NCBI GenBank assembly: GCA_035527715.1
Contig: DATKZY010000011.1
Span: 1-64,000 of the forward strand
Direction: 5' to 3'
Source of the DNA: DSUN01 sp035527715
GTDB taxonomy: Bacteria; Planctomycetota; PUPC01; DSUN01
DNA length: 64,000 nt
In this document: positions 52,701 through 60,668 of the stretch, one piece after another
Layout of the letters: the number at the start of each line of letters is the position of its first letter
Numbering within the stretch: the first letter of the stretch is position 1
Notes under the pieces: model-generated
The model's database searches: none
Told to the model about the DNA's origin: nothing
The model's input: the letters and a program-made list of their open reading frames with translations, nothing else
Program-made: the position numbers and the translations under genes

Positions 52701-53800
52701 AACCCCAACTTGCCATCCCATCCCATCCAGCTCCCCTTGGAGGGCTGAATCGGGATCTTGTACTTGATGCCGTCGCCCCGGTACTCGGGCTTGCTGCTCA
52801 CGACGCCCACGCGGAGGGCGAGCCGCTCCGAGTAGAGGTGGTAGAGCTTCTCGGCCAGCTCGAACATCGTGGGCACGCGCTCGTGGAACCGAGCCGTTTC
52901 CTTCTCATCCCATGCGGCCATTTCCTTCTTGTCCACGCAGTGGCGGAAGTGAGCCGATTCCTCAGCCCACCACTTGTCCTTCTCGGTCCGCCACCACGAA
53001 TGGAGCTCCGTGCCCAGCATGATGCCGCCCTGGAAGTTGTGGGCGATCTCCTCGTCGCTCAAGGGTTCCTCGTGCAGTCGGACCACGGCCAGGTCGCCGT
53101 CGAAGGACGGCTTGCTGACGGATTCGCCCCCGAGCACCATCCGGTGCCCTTTACCGATGATCATCTTGCGGGGCCCGCTCGACACCTCTTTGCCGTCCAG
53201 GTACCAGGTCTCCGTGGCTGCCTTGCAGTTCACGACGATGTGGCTCCACTTGTCGGAGCCGCTGAACGTCGCGGGATAGGTCAGCGGCGCGGACGTTTCC
53301 TCTCCATCCTCCGACTGCCAGCCGAGGATCGCCTCCCCCTTCGACGGCTTGGCGTCGCGCACCCAGACCTCGAGCGCCATGTCCTTACTGTCCGCTGCTG
53401 CGTCCTCGACGGCGAAGTTCCCCTTCATGATGTCGTTCCCGTCGAACCGCACCGCCGGCGATTCTGGGGTGGTCACGCAGCGGGGGTACTTCTCGTCCCT
53501 CTGGGTGTGGGGCACGTGCAGGCCGAAATCGCCGAAGGACCCGCCGACCTGGTTGTGACTGCCGCCGCCCGAGTAGCCGCAGTTGTACCAATGGAGCGCG
53601 GTGTCCTTCTCGAAGGTGCGGGACACCATGAACACGGCGTGCAGGTCGACATCCAGCCTTCCGGCCACCGCGAGCTTGCCGATGAGCTCGCCGGTCACAA
53701 GCGACTTCTCCGTCTCCACGCCCATTCCCGTCCCCACGAACAGCAGGACAAAGGCCACGGTCCCCGTGGCGACGCGGCAGCCTGGCATTGCTTGGCTCAT
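49790..53800 (-). CDS. Exported Svx/DUF6055-like metalloprotease-type giant protein
   Basis: This is a 1336-residue secreted protein. The start at 53800 (AGGAG 9 nt upstream) gives a signal peptide (GTVAFVLLFVGTGMGVE). A LamG domain lies near 120-230 (SDKWSHIVVNCKAAT, TWYLDGKEV). A DUF6055-like domain contains HELVH at residues 380-384, an HExxH zinc-protease motif. A left-handed beta-helix of hexapeptide repeats spans about 695-770 (LGRAKVLGHARIEDYAVV, VRDHARVSGHAVVSG). A second LamG lies near 900-1050 and a carbohydrate-binding-type domain near 1180-1320 (DYVIEFARKGRHWLWVRG). The combination recalls Svx/AvrXca-type proteins. The substrate is unknown, and the extreme C-terminus abuts a deletion scar. 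Confidence 0.68.
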   Translation of the reverse strand: MSQAMPGCRVATGTVAFVLLFVGTGMGVETEKSLVTGELIGKLAVAGRLDVDLHAVFMVSRTFEKDTALHWYNCGYSGGGSHNQVGGSFGDFGLHVPHTQRDEKYPRCVTTPESPAVRFDGNDIMKGNFAVEDAAADSKDMALEVWVRDAKPSKGEAILGWQSEDGEETSAPLTYPATFSGSDKWSHIVVNCKAATETWYLDGKEVSSGPRKMIIGKGHRMVLGGESVSKPSFDGDLAVVRLHEEPLSDEEIAHNFQGGIMLGTELHSWWRTEKDKWWAEESAHFRHCVDKKEMAAWDEKETARFHERVPTMFELAEKLYHLYSERLALRVGVVSSKPEYRGDGIKYKIPIQPSKGSWMGWDGKLGFGWACQGAGHINPHELVHGCQGQTGGAMQGNYWEAHANFPQTYAGVYQTLPPTCCARVCMFFPANGRCYYHARLMFEHLAQTPEYGPMFISKLWYDAGTETEKNEYPWQAFARFDPDPATPLAYEWARMVQRCVTWDFEIFGGQPDDLYKQDAARGRDEILRYGRVLLEPVPYEEGWWRPPMEMAPQQLGWNICPLKIVSDEAAAELSGYVNKERGSDWRAGFVGVDAAGKPRYGKIAGVGETLRFKVAEGTKELYLVVCATPTKVMAIPMTGDFRSPEQERFPYKVRLTGCEPLDVLIPDKPTEAGAQHPNGGGFVTSIAHADPTAYVGPQAQVLGRAKVLGHARIEDYAVVKDSATVRDHARVSGHAVVSGDATIRDHAKLRDYAAVTGNTVVRDNARILQHAYTDAGCSEVYGNATLKGVAGVGGRVGGSAILDGHYRKSNLIDKGAWFTWSWAIGHNPGEHDIELGGLYAQYLFETQHPVFAWDTYGATHAILHGNPRTVHYPDRKASKSCSYVQSYGRKQKVEFSVQTSGTALALNGRDQFLELPRGVADLHDLSIVVTLKHQGGKPNQRLVEFAADAKTRMHLTHADETGRPAFLITRDGKTQTLRSSAPIPSGKWAELTLVLTGDTGILQIDGKTVARDGGITLNPDDLRATACLVGRGLDGDFFAGELEDVSIYSVPLVDEEAPKPDPAEWAIAPILVTDSAAVMHAAPGKDPLGGVEYLFEETTDSPGGDGSGWQKSPVFRDEGLRDGSRYTYRLKMRDVHGNETKWSKASDLVCTRPKAFIQSADRDGLVVIEAEHFARNVAAPDGHEWKLDTARKGYGGSGAMKALPDRRAQHDGDFAARSPRMDYVIEFARKGRHWLWVRGFGSNPNTDSIHVGLDLEPGDWGQNVQTGSGKYIWMKHPRPLDVPAPGVHTLSIWMREDGALIDRILLTGRPEFKVEGERDPTSGGTLGVGPPESPLR

Positions 53801-53849
53801 CCGCCATTGCTCCTGATGGAGGCCCACCGCAGCTCGCCACAGGTCTGGA

Positions 53850-53879
53850 ATGATACCCAAAGGCCCCCGTTCCCCGCAA
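53850..53879 (-). promoter_or_regulatory. Promoter for the HELVH protein gene
   Basis: On the minus strand TTGCGG and TATCAT are separated by 18 bp, about 50 nt upstream of the start. The -35 box coincides with the point where the GH127 relic begins on the other strand. Confidence 0.4.
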
Positions 53880-54627
53880 GTGCGCGGCCATCGCCCACGT
53901 GCTCTGGCAGCACAGGATGGCCCTGCTGAAAGGGCAGGCCAAGTACGCCGATGTGATGGAGCTGACGCTGTACAATGGCGCGATTTCGGGAATCTCGCTC
54001 TCCGGCGACGAGTTCTTCTACCAGAACCCGTTGGAGAGCAAGGGAGCCCGGCGGCGATCGTGGATCGGCCTGGCCTGCTGCCCGACCGACCTCACGCGCT
54101 TCATTCCCCAAGCCGCCGGCTTCGCCTATGCCCTCGGCAAGCGCCGCGTGTACGTCAATCTCTACCTCGCCAGCGAGGCCAAGATCGAGACGGAGGACGG
54201 CGCGACGGTCGCGCTGGAGCAGCGGACCGACTACCCGTGGGACGGCCGCGTGCGACTGACCGTCACGCCAGACAAGGCGGCGGAGTTTGCCCTGTCTCTG
54301 CGGATCCCGGGCTGGGCGCTGGGCCGACCCATCCCCAGCGATCTCTACCGCTTTGCCGAGGCAAAGGCCCCGCCTGTCGGCCTGAAGGTCAATGGCCAGG
54401 CGGCGAGTCCTGCGCCACAGGAGGATGGATACGTGCATCTCGAGCGGCGCTGGCGGGCCGGGGACGTGGTCGAGCTTGATCTGCCAATGCCCATCCACCG
54501 CGTCTACGCCCACGACAAGGTCGAGGCCGACCGGGGCAAGGTGGCCTTGATGCGAGGCCCGGTCGTCTACTGCCTGGAGGCGGCAGACCACCCCGAAGCA
54601 GACGTGCTCAACGTGTCGCTGCCGCGC
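53878..54627 (+). pseudogene. GH127 glycosidase relic, C-terminal half
   Basis: The frame is open from about 53878 and reads LWQHRMALLKGQAKYADVME, TLYNGAISGISLSG, FFYQNPLESKG, GLACCPTDLTRFIPQ, YVNLYLASEAKIE and VVELDLPMPIHRV. This is the second half of a GH127 beta-L-arabinofuranosidase-type protein. The CCP motif carries Cys residues of the family's zinc site and the nucleophile. No signal peptide, N-terminal barrel or start is present, and after NVSLPR the sequence switches to a different relic. It is the third GH127 remnant of the window and differs clearly in sequence from the other two. Confidence 0.78.
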
Positions 54628-54628
54628 A

Positions 54629-55010
54629 GAGCGCGTGCGGCTCGTGCTGTCGTCCTTGCTGAAACTTCCCCAGGGTCCGCAGCCAGCGGGCGTGGGCGGG
54701 TACAGGGGCTATTTCTATCACTTCCTCGACGAGAGGCGCCTCCGCAAGGGCCATCCGAGCCTTGCGCCACGACCGCCAGCACACCGACCTGTGGCGGAGC
54801 GCCGGCTGTGGCTTCGGCGACGCCTACGCCCCCTCGACCGGCTACGCCAACCACGCGCTCTTCGCCATCGACGCCGGCCCCATGCTCATCGCCATCGACA
54901 ACTACCGCGCATTGCGCGAGGGGAAGAAGGGCGCCGTGTGGCGCAGCTTCGCCGCCAACCCCGAGATCCGCCGCGCTCTCGGTTCCATCTACGGCGCGAG
55001 GGACCGCTAG
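54629..55010 (+). pseudogene. Glycoamylase-like (PF10091-type) relic
   Basis: The frame reading LVLSSLLKLPQGPQPAG then GGYRGYFYHFLDERR matches the start of the glycoamylase-like barrel found in GH144-type proteins. A different frame then reads AIRALRHD, GCGFGDAYAPSTG and FAIDAGPMLIAIDNYRAL, then VWRSFAANPEIRRAL, the barrel's C-terminus, and stops at TAG 55008-55010. About 250 residues between the two parts are missing. It follows the GH127 relic on the same strand, so two neighbouring genes were both gutted. Confidence 0.55.
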
Positions 55011-55126
55011 CCCGCCTTTCTCACCACTCTCCGGTGGCAGTGGATGCCCTATGCGAGCTCATGCCACAGGCCGCCCCCCAATTGTGACGGCCAGGACGGT
55101 CCCCACGCCGTGCGGAAGCGGCAGCC

Positions 55127-58100
55127 TCAGTAACGAGCCTCCAACCTGACCGTTCCTTCTATGTCGTGCAGCCGGATGGCCTCTTTCGCGGCATCGAAAT
55201 CCGTCCACGGCTGCCCGTTGACCGTGACGCTCCTGACTGGGACCGCCTTCGGATGGCGGAGCCGCAGGAGCAGCTCCTTGGGCGGCTTGCGGGCGGGCAA
55301 CTCGACGCTCGCGGTGATCCTGCCGTTGTCCACGTCGGACACGATCTCGAAGGCGACGGTGCCGAAGTGCGTGGGTGCATTCTTCACGGAGATTCTCTTG
55401 CCCTGCTCCAGCCACACGCGGGGCGTCGCGCGGGCCAGCCAGAGCGAATCGCCATCTTCCATGAGCAGCATGGTGCGCAGGCGCTCGAGGAACGCCGCCT
55501 CTTCGAAGGACTTGTCGTCGGGCCCCCGCGTCGTGTGTTCGTTGAACGTGTAGGGGCCAACCACAATGTCCACGGCATACTGGTTGAAGAAGGAGCGGAG
55601 GAAGTTCGGCACGTCATCCCATTGGAGATGGACGTTGGCCGTGCGCTCGATCCCGCACTGGTAGTACCACCCGGCGTGGCTGAACCAGTGCGCCTCGGGG
55701 TCATAGCCTCGGGTCCGCATGGGCAGGCGGTGGTGCTCCAGGAGCAGGCGGTCCTCCAGGACGTCGATCAAGCCCTGAGCGCGCCGATCGGTCGGGGGCA
55801 GCAAACCCGAGAGGTTGACCAGGTGGACCCCGCCGCGAATCGCGTCGGCATAGAGCCCGGGCGTGTGCTCGGGGCTGCCGAAGGAGGTGGGCATGCTGCG
55901 GCTGGCCGGGCCGCGGATGTACGGCGTCGGCGGCAGGAACGAGCGATACGTCCCGTCGCGCACGCGGACCACAGGCGAGAGCACAAAGGACTTCTCCACC
56001 GCAGCCAGGATGTCCTTGGCGTAGGCCTGGGCCTCGGCCGCGTACTTCGTGCCGAGTTCCGCGTCCAGGTCAGCGATGGCCCCGGCATAGCGTCGGAGGC
56101 CGAAGCAGTAGTTGGCGTTGGACTCGTACCACAGCCGCCAGTTCGTGCTGTCCCAGATGTTGTGCGGGGGCAAGAGGCCGTAGCACCAGGCCCGCTCGCG
56201 TCCGGGCACGTCCTGCATGAACTGCTTGCGTTGGCGGATCATCCAGTCGGCATTGGTCCGGAGTTTCGCCGCCGCCTTGCTCAGCCACTCCCGATCGCCA
56301 GTGAGGAGATAGTGCTCGACCATCTGCCACTGCATGACGCCGGGTCCGCCGGCGTGCTGCCAGTCCCACTCCACCCCGCTCATGGCCCCTATCGTGTCTG
56401 CGAACAGGCCGTCCATTTGCGCGGGCTTCTTCTCGTCGCGCTCGAGCCATCGGGCCAGCCCGTCGCGGGCCGCCTGGTGCATGCCCTGGAGGTCGAGCGC
56501 GCGGATGATCAGGAACGTTTCGTGGGCGAGCGCATCGTAGGGGTAGTCGCGCAGGATGTAGCGCCCCTGTGCGTCCTTCTTCAGCACGCGCAGGAGGTGC
56601 CACGCCCCGCAGCGCCAGGCATCGGTCAGGCGCGGATCGGGCACCTCAATCTGCGCGGGCGGCTCGAACTCCGGCTTGGGGTAAGGCGGCCAGTTGCCCC
56701 CTGGATGCATGGCCTGCATGGCGCCTTCCCAGGTCTGCTCCGCGTGCTCGCGGACGCGCTGGCGGATGGTCTTGAGGCCCCGTGCGGCGAGTTCCCTCGC
56801 GAACTCGCGCGCGCTCGTCGCCTTCGACGCGAAGACCAATGCCGCGAGTTCAGGCTGGGGGCCGCGTTCTGGGGAGCGCAGGTGCCACACGCCTGGGTTT
56901 CCCAGTGAGTCTGCGTGCGGGTTACCTGCCTGGACGTTGTCCAGCAGGTCCTTCGTCAGGTCCCATACGCGGGCCTTTCCTCCTGTCTCCGTGATGGCCA
57001 GCTTGACGAGCGTGGTGTCGAACGAATGGTCGCCTTTGGGGCCAACCACCAGCGAGACCAGGTCGCCCGGTTCCACGGCCAGCTTTGCGGCACCAGAGGC
57101 GGCGGGAATGGACTGCTCCCGGCCGCGCTCGATCGCCCCGCTGGCCAGGACCCGCGCGCCGGACCTGGCGCCCAACGTGAGCCACCACTCGATCCCGTTG
57201 CCCCCTTTCGTGTCGGCGCCCGCCACCTTGCCTCTAACCTCGACACTGCCCTTGATGGGGCTGCGCCAAGCCACTGCGACGGGCCGTGTGGGGCCGGGGT
57301 GCATGGCGACACTCCGAGCAGGCAGCGTGAACGTGCCGACGGTGACTGCCTTCTCCGCCGGGTTGCTCCCAAACCAGGGCGTGGCATTGCTGCCCCAGCC
57401 GCGGATAGCGGGACCACCCGCAATGGCGTCCACCTTCTCGGTCAAGAGATCCCGTGGCGCAGCGACCTCCTGCGCCGGTGCAGGGGCGGGGGCCCGCTGC
57501 CGGGCTATCGCGCGGACGAAGAACCCATATTCCGGCGCCAGAATCGCCCCGGTCTCGAGGTCCGCCGGCCGGAACGAAAAGCTGCCCGCGCCGGTCCGCA
57601 CGGTCACGATCGTGCGGTTCGCATCCTCCAGTCGTGCGTGTTGCCGCCAGACCGAGGTGTTCAGCGTGGACCCCAGGTACAGAAGGGGAACGGCAATTCC
57701 CCGCCGCACGCCGCCGGCCGGCTTCGATCTCCAGGCGTGGTCGCCCACCAAGGTTGTCCCATCATCGCGATCGAGCGGCCTGGCCTTGCCCGCGATGCCG
57801 TTGTAGACCTCGATCCCCCCGTCGAACGTCAGCTTCTCCGCCCCGGCCTGGAAGCCCCACTCGATCTCCGCCTCCAGGAGTTCCCACGTCTGGGGCGTGA
57901 GGATGCGAACGGTTGGGGTCGGATAGGGTCCAGTGGGCCTCTGGACATCGCCCTCGAGGGCCACGACCAGGTTGTCCATGGCGGTCTCTGGACGCAGTGC
58001 ATCCACCGTGTAGACATACCGGCAGCCATCGGCGGACACCTCGGGCTTCGCTGCCGTCCGCAACTCTCCGCCCCGGCGCGACCACCAGCTGGAGCTGTTC

Positions 58101-58486
58101 CCGTGGGGCAGCCAACGCAGCACCACATCGTCGGGTCGAGGCACGGCCTTGGCTCCGGTCGGCCAGATCAGCTCCACCCAACTGACGGGCCGCGGCTCTT
58201 CCCAGAGCAATCCACAGAGGGCGCCTGCTCTCTTGTGCTTGAGGGCCGAGAAGAGGAACACTGTTTCCGGCGGGTTGTCATCGGGGTTGCGGTCCGACCG
58301 GTAGAGATACGCGCTGGGCGCGATATCCGCAGGTTGGCCCACCAGAGGAGCCAGTTCGCCCCCGTTGAGCCTGTCTACGGTGTGTGCCATGACGATTCCC
58401 CACACGATCAGAATGAGTTGCGCGCGCACGACTGCCTCCCAGGGCGTCTGGAGAGCCGGCTCGGACAGTGAGGTCACAGGCGGCAC
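55127..58486 (-). CDS. Exported six-hairpin glycosidase with N-terminal beta domains
   Basis: This is a 1119-residue protein. I chose GTG 58486, with GGAGG 8 nt upstream and a strong promoter 36 nt further up. A hydrophobic export segment follows (VVRAQLILIVWGIVMAHT). Two or three beta domains cover about 40-540 (FLFSALKHKRAGALCGLLW, WWLTLGARSGARVLASG). An alpha/alpha six-hairpin barrel follows (YPYDALAHETFLIIRALD, GVMQWQMVEHYLLTGDREW). A C-terminal beta-sandwich ends it (RSVTVNGQPWTDF). The order resembles GH78/GH95/GH142-type exo-glycosidases that act on rhamnose-, fucose- or arabinose-containing glycans; the exact family is not assignable by eye. All of it reads without lesion. Confidence 0.72.
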   Translation of the reverse strand: MPPVTSLSEPALQTPWEAVVRAQLILIVWGIVMAHTVDRLNGGELAPLVGQPADIAPSAYLYRSDRNPDDNPPETVFLFSALKHKRAGALCGLLWEEPRPVSWVELIWPTGAKAVPRPDDVVLRWLPHGNSSSWWSRRGGELRTAAKPEVSADGCRYVYTVDALRPETAMDNLVVALEGDVQRPTGPYPTPTVRILTPQTWELLEAEIEWGFQAGAEKLTFDGGIEVYNGIAGKARPLDRDDGTTLVGDHAWRSKPAGGVRRGIAVPLLYLGSTLNTSVWRQHARLEDANRTIVTVRTGAGSFSFRPADLETGAILAPEYGFFVRAIARQRAPAPAPAQEVAAPRDLLTEKVDAIAGGPAIRGWGSNATPWFGSNPAEKAVTVGTFTLPARSVAMHPGPTRPVAVAWRSPIKGSVEVRGKVAGADTKGGNGIEWWLTLGARSGARVLASGAIERGREQSIPAASGAAKLAVEPGDLVSLVVGPKGDHSFDTTLVKLAITETGGKARVWDLTKDLLDNVQAGNPHADSLGNPGVWHLRSPERGPQPELAALVFASKATSAREFARELAARGLKTIRQRVREHAEQTWEGAMQAMHPGGNWPPYPKPEFEPPAQIEVPDPRLTDAWRCGAWHLLRVLKKDAQGRYILRDYPYDALAHETFLIIRALDLQGMHQAARDGLARWLERDEKKPAQMDGLFADTIGAMSGVEWDWQHAGGPGVMQWQMVEHYLLTGDREWLSKAAAKLRTNADWMIRQRKQFMQDVPGRERAWCYGLLPPHNIWDSTNWRLWYESNANYCFGLRRYAGAIADLDAELGTKYAAEAQAYAKDILAAVEKSFVLSPVVRVRDGTYRSFLPPTPYIRGPASRSMPTSFGSPEHTPGLYADAIRGGVHLVNLSGLLPPTDRRAQGLIDVLEDRLLLEHHRLPMRTRGYDPEAHWFSHAGWYYQCGIERTANVHLQWDDVPNFLRSFFNQYAVDIVVGPYTFNEHTTRGPDDKSFEEAAFLERLRTMLLMEDGDSLWLARATPRVWLEQGKRISVKNAPTHFGTVAFEIVSDVDNGRITASVELPARKPPKELLLRLRHPKAVPVRSVTVNGQPWTDFDAAKEAIRLHDIEGTVRLEARY

Positions 58487-58521
58487 CAACGGCCCCTCCT
58501 CGACCCGCTCGGGCCGATGGC

Positions 58522-58550
58522 ATTGTAGTGCCCGGTGCATTCGGATACAA
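58522..58550 (-). promoter_or_regulatory. Promoter for the six-hairpin glycosidase
   Basis: On the minus strand TTGTAT and TACAAT are separated by 17 bp, with the -10 box 36 nt upstream of GTG 58486. It supports that start over any upstream one. Confidence 0.6.
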
Positions 58551-58791
58551 GGGATGATGGGCCTCCTGCGGCCGGTGCCACAAGATCGTCGGCGATGTCC
58601 GGGCAGACCTGATGGCGGAATTCGGCGTCAGGGACAACGTAATGTGAGGTGGTCGGGACGTAGACGAATGAGGAGAGTCAACTCGTGACGCAGGCGCTCG
58701 ACGCTCTGGCGTCGGCCATCGAGAGAGGCGGGAACCGGCGACGACATGATACACAATTGCTTACAGGCCGGTGAGTGACGACTTGCGGTGC
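58551..58791. other. Intergenic region between divergent genes
   Basis: These bases lie between the six-hairpin promoter and the aldolase-subunit promoter. No frame here reads as a recognisable protein and no strong hairpin was seen. An AT-richer patch (ATGATACACAATTGC, from 58747) could be a regulator site. Confidence 0.4.
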
Positions 58792-58819
58792 TTGCGCCGC
58801 GCGGCCCAGGGCCTATACT
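58792..58819 (+). promoter_or_regulatory. Promoter for the aldolase-subunit operon
   Basis: TTGCGC and TATACT are separated by 16 bp, about 70 nt upstream of ATG 58889. Confidence 0.4.
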
Positions 58820-58888
58820 ACTGCCGGACCCGTCCGAGCTTCGTCCGCGTCAGCGGACCCCAGGTGGGTTAACCTGTCTGGAGAGCCC

Positions 58889-60163
58889 ATGTCCGCAAGA
58901 CCTGGTCACGTGCCCCTTCGCGACCTCGTGGCCCACCTCAGAGCGGCGGGGCGGAAGTGCACGCTGCTGGGGGTCGGGCCGGTCTCGGAGGCCGTCGTGC
59001 GAGCGACTTTTCAAGCCTGCGCCCGCCATGAGTGCCCCGCGATCTTCGTCGCCTCGCGCAACCAGGTGGACCTCAAAGAGCTCGGCCAGGGCTACCTGAT
59101 GGGCGGGATGGATCAGCGAGGATTCGTCGATCTACTGCGGCGCGTCGGCGCGGATTCGGGCTACAAGGGCTGCGTCTATATCTGCCGCGACCACGGCGGC
59201 CCCTGGCAGCGCAACGACGAACTCGACGGGAAGTACCCGGTCGGCCGCGCGATGGAGATCGCGCGCCGGTCGTTCCGCGCCGATATCGAGGCGGGGTTCA
59301 ACTACCTGCACATCGACCCCACCAAGTGCCCCCATCCGCACGAGCAGAACCAACTGGTTGATTGGACGTTTGAGCTGGTGGCCTTCTGCGAATCGGCCCG
59401 CCAGGAGTTGGGGCAGGGGGAGATCGACTACGAGGTCGGCACGGAAGACATTCAGGGCGGGCTGACGACGGCCGCCACCTTTGAGGCATTCCTCGGGAAG
59501 CTCACGGCCCGCCTGACGCAGGCGGGCCTCCCGCTGCCGACCTGTGCCGTCGGCCAGACGGGCACGCTCTGCCGGATCGACCGCAACGTCGGGCGGTTCG
59601 ACGCCGAAGGCACGGCACAATTGGTGAAGATTGCGGCGAAGTACGGCGTCGGCTTCAAGGAGCACAATGGCGATTACCTGTCGGCGGCGTCGTGCCGGGT
59701 GCATCCCGACCTGGGCGTGACGGGGATGAACGTGGCGCCCGAGTTCGGCCTCGTCGAGACCGACGCGCTGCTGGCGCTGGCCGACCTCGAGGCGAAGCTC
59801 GTCCGCGAGGGCTGGCTGGCAGATGTGGCCTCCTCGCGCCTGCGGCAGATCCTGCTGGATAGGACCTTTGCCAGCAGCCCGTGGCAGAAGTGGATGACCG
59901 ACGACCTCAAGAAGCTCCCGCAGGACCGGGTGGAGTCCGACGCGGCCCTGCGGCTGCTCATCGCCCGGGTCTGCGGCCACTACGTCTGCGATGACCCCCT
60001 GGTGGGGGCCGCCCGGGCGTTGCTCTACCGGAATCTCAAGGCGTTCAGCCTGGTCGAGGGGCCCGATGGCACGCCCGAGGGCTTCGTCCTCGCCCGAGTG
60101 CGTGGCGCGATCGAATTCTACGTCCGGCACTTCCGGCTCGACGGCGTGAACGCTGCATTGTGA
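58889..60163 (+). CDS. Tagatose-bisphosphate aldolase GatZ/KbaZ-like subunit
   Basis: This 424-residue cytoplasmic protein belongs to the GatZ/KbaZ family, the non-catalytic chaperone-like partner of class II D-tagatose-1,6-bisphosphate aldolase. Conserved blocks are PAIFVASRNQVDL, YICRDHGGPW, YLHIDPTKCPHP, YEVGTEDIQGG, GVGFKEHNGDYL and MNVAPEFGLVE. ATG 58889 follows GGAGAG; no signal peptide is present. The catalytic partner (GatY/KbaY type) is not in the window. It heads an operon with a UroD-like relic and a GH2 enzyme. It may serve breakdown of galactose-, galactosamine- or other ketose-derived phosphates, or a role not yet defined in this lineage. Confidence 0.78.
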   Translation: MSARPGHVPLRDLVAHLRAAGRKCTLLGVGPVSEAVVRATFQACARHECPAIFVASRNQVDLKELGQGYLMGGMDQRGFVDLLRRVGADSGYKGCVYICRDHGGPWQRNDELDGKYPVGRAMEIARRSFRADIEAGFNYLHIDPTKCPHPHEQNQLVDWTFELVAFCESARQELGQGEIDYEVGTEDIQGGLTTAATFEAFLGKLTARLTQAGLPLPTCAVGQTGTLCRIDRNVGRFDAEGTAQLVKIAAKYGVGFKEHNGDYLSAASCRVHPDLGVTGMNVAPEFGLVETDALLALADLEAKLVREGWLADVASSRLRQILLDRTFASSPWQKWMTDDLKKLPQDRVESDAALRLLIARVCGHYVCDDPLVGAARALLYRNLKAFSLVEGPDGTPEGFVLARVRGAIEFYVRHFRLDGVNAAL

Positions 60164-60175
60164 GCCGAGATCCCC

Positions 60176-60668
60176 GTGGACACGCTGAACAAAGACGCCT
60201 TGACCATCCCCGCCGACCACGCGGATTGACGACGACTGGGTGAACGTCCCGTTCATTTCGCCCGCGATGTTCCGCGAGTTCGTCCTGCCCGCCTACCGCC
60301 AGATCGCGGCGAGCGAGGGCAAGGTCGTCGGCTTCCACACCTGCGGGAACCTGGTTCCCGTGGTCCACGACCTGCTCGGCGTCTTCCCGGGCATCCAGAC
60401 GCTCGACGTGAGCGCGTGGAACGACTTCGAGAAGCTCGATGCGATGCTCGACCCGGAGATCGGCTTCTGGCTCGGGTTCAAGAACACCTTCGTCCTGGCC
60501 GGCGCACCGGCGCAACACCGCGAGCTTCTCGAGCGTGTCGCCCGGCTCGGTCGTCGGCGGAAGGTGGGCGTCTGCGCCCAGGCCATCGTCCGCCTGCATG
60601 AGACGTACGAGGAGAACCTCTCGCGCGTCAACGCCTTCATCCGGCTGGCAAGGGAGACCTTCGCGTGA
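60176..60668 (+). pseudogene. Uroporphyrinogen decarboxylase-family relic
   Basis: From about 60222 the frame reads RIDDDWVNVPFISPAMF, REFVLPAYRQIAA, VVGFHTCGNLVPVV and LDVSAWNDFEKLD. This is the C-terminal half of a UroD/MtaA-type protein, a fold used for uroporphyrinogen decarboxylation or for methyl transfer to corrinoid or thiol carriers. A possible GTG start at 60176 gives DTLNKDALTIPADH, which stops at 60227 in another frame, so the N-terminal half appears deleted. The 3' end is intact and overlaps the GH2 start (GTGA). About 150 of some 350 residues remain. Confidence 0.65.

Noticed and set aside
58551..58700. CGRCHKI in a plus-strand frame, which resembles a haem-binding CxxCH context.
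   Set aside because: The frame is short, interrupted and has no start or neighbouring cytochrome features; it also overlaps a promoter region.
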